Source of the DNA: Verrucomicrobiota bacterium
Lineage (GTDB): Bacteria; Verrucomicrobiota; Verrucomicrobiia; Limisphaerales; AV2
DNA length: 6,228 nt
Assembly: GCA_003218935.1 (NCBI GenBank)
Contig: QHPA01000042.1
Coordinates: 1,877-8,104, forward strand
Reading direction: 5' to 3'
Shown here: one piece after another, positions 5,643-6,228 of the stretch
Layout: each line of letters begins with the position of its first letter
Position numbering within the stretch: the first letter of the stretch is position 1
Notes under the pieces: model-generated
Told to the model about the DNA's origin: nothing
The model's database searches: none
Seen by the model: only the letters and a program-made list of their open reading frames with translations
Translations under genes and position numbers: made by a program

Positions 5643-6228
5643 ATGCGACCACTTCCTCGAACATTGACGGCGGGCGCCATGTTGCTTGCCATCGCCAACG
5701 CTGCTTACGCCGAAGAGAAATCTCCCTCGACAACCGACGGCACAAACAGCGTTGCGTCCGCCATCTCCAGGTCCGTCTCCGCTTCCCCCGGCGCCGGGCT
5801 GATGAATGACTGGCTGCGAAGCGAATCGGATTTCTTCAGGTCCTGGGACATTGGCGGCCAATTCCGGGCTCGCGAGGAGCACAAGGAATATTTCGCCGCA
5901 GCGGGACAAGCCGGCGCGGTGGACTTTCGCAAAGTCGGCGGAGACCCGGATAACACCTATCTTTTGCTGCGCGAACGGGTGCACCTGGGTTACCAGCCAT
6001 GCCCCTGGTTCGCCGCGTTTGTCGAAGGGCAGGGCAGCTCGTCCACCGGCGATGACCGGAATCCTAACCCTGAATCGGACGGCCCCTTTGATTTGCGCCA
6101 GGCTTACGTCTGGCTGGGCGATGCCAAAGCATTTCCGCTCACGGCCAAGGTGGGCCGGCAGGAGCTCTCCTATGGTGACGAACGGTTCGTCGGCGCGTTC
6201 GACTGGAACAACCTCGGCCGCGTGTTCG
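5643..6228 (+). CDS. Alginate-export-family outer-membrane beta-barrel, partial
   Basis: An open frame of 195 codons that runs off the right edge of the window without a stop, so only the N-terminal part is visible. Residues 1-23 form a Sec signal peptide (MRPLPRT, then LTAGAMLLAIANAAYA) with an AYA cleavage site before EEK. A Ser/Thr-rich linker follows, then alternating beta-strand-like segments: WDIGGQFRAREEHKEYF (about 68-84), LLLRERVHLGYQP (107-119), WFAAFVEGQGS (122-132), DLRQAYVWLG (150-159) and AKVGRQELSYGDERFVGAFD (168-187), followed by WNN. The GRQEL..GDERFVG..DWNN block is typical of the Alginate_exp (AlgE-like) porin family. The ATG at 5643 is preferred over ATG 5679, which would remove the basic start of the signal peptide; no Shine-Dalgarno is seen. 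It lies 99 bases after nrtD on the same strand. The family name does not imply alginate transport here; a porin for the operon's anion is an inference. Confidence 0.85.
   Translation, partial: MRPLPRTLTAGAMLLAIANAAYAEEKSPSTTDGTNSVASAISRSVSASPGAGLMNDWLRSESDFFRSWDIGGQFRAREEHKEYFAAAGQAGAVDFRKVGGDPDNTYLLLRERVHLGYQPCPWFAAFVEGQGSSSTGDDRNPNPESDGPFDLRQAYVWLGDAKAFPLTAKVGRQELSYGDERFVGAFDWNNLGRVF

Noticed and set aside
5278..5667. 129-codon plus-strand open frame across the end of nrtD
   Set aside because: Overlaps nrtD and the start of the barrel gene in another frame; no motif or ribosome site.

Overview
The window holds one metabolic locus: a complete NrtABCD/CmpABCD-type ABC uptake system (nitrate/nitrite, or possibly bicarbonate or another small anion), a divergently transcribed LysR-type regulator, and the first two thirds of a kilobase of a gene for an outer-membrane beta-barrel of the alginate-export family, which runs off the right edge. 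Base composition is moderately GC-rich. The Tat-type binding protein, the outer-membrane barrel and mostly absent Shine-Dalgarno sites point to a Gram-negative bacterium. The gene style and AT-rich heptad repeats in a spacer suggest Verrucomicrobiota (Pedosphaera/Limisphaera-like) or a relative, but this is an impression, not a proof.

Layout: 59-991 (minus) LysR regulator; 992-1398 a 407-base divergent intergenic region with a repeated decamer and a small palindrome but no convincing gene; 1399-2712 nrtA-like binding protein with a Tat signal and a forced TTG start; 2713-2803 spacer with a REP-like hairpin; 2804-3589 nrtB-like permease; 3590-3735 spacer with a phased array of five AAATCNN heptads ending 2 bases before the next start and an inverted partner at its left end; 3736-4644 first ATPase (NrtC-like, without the extra NrtA-like domain of cyanobacterial NrtC); 4641-5543 second ATPase (NrtD-like), overlapping by ATGA; 5544-5642 short spacer; 5643-6228 partial outer-membrane barrel gene with a signal peptide.

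How they work together: the barrel could let the anion across the outer membrane, the Tat-exported binding protein would capture it in the periplasm, the permease would form the inner-membrane channel, and the two ATPases would power it as a heterodimer. The LysR protein is the obvious candidate regulator. No assimilatory reductase, carbonic anhydrase or cyanase lies in the window, so the substrate is not settled by context.

The most interesting points are (i) an asymmetric ATPase pair in which the H-loop His-to-Asn change of the first ATPase and the LSQGM signature of the second fall in the same composite ATP site, (ii) the linked outer-membrane barrel as a possible dedicated anion porin, and (iii) the heptad repeat array occupying the translation-initiation region of the first ATPase gene. 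I found no evidence of a wholly new system, mobile element, CRISPR array or RNA gene.
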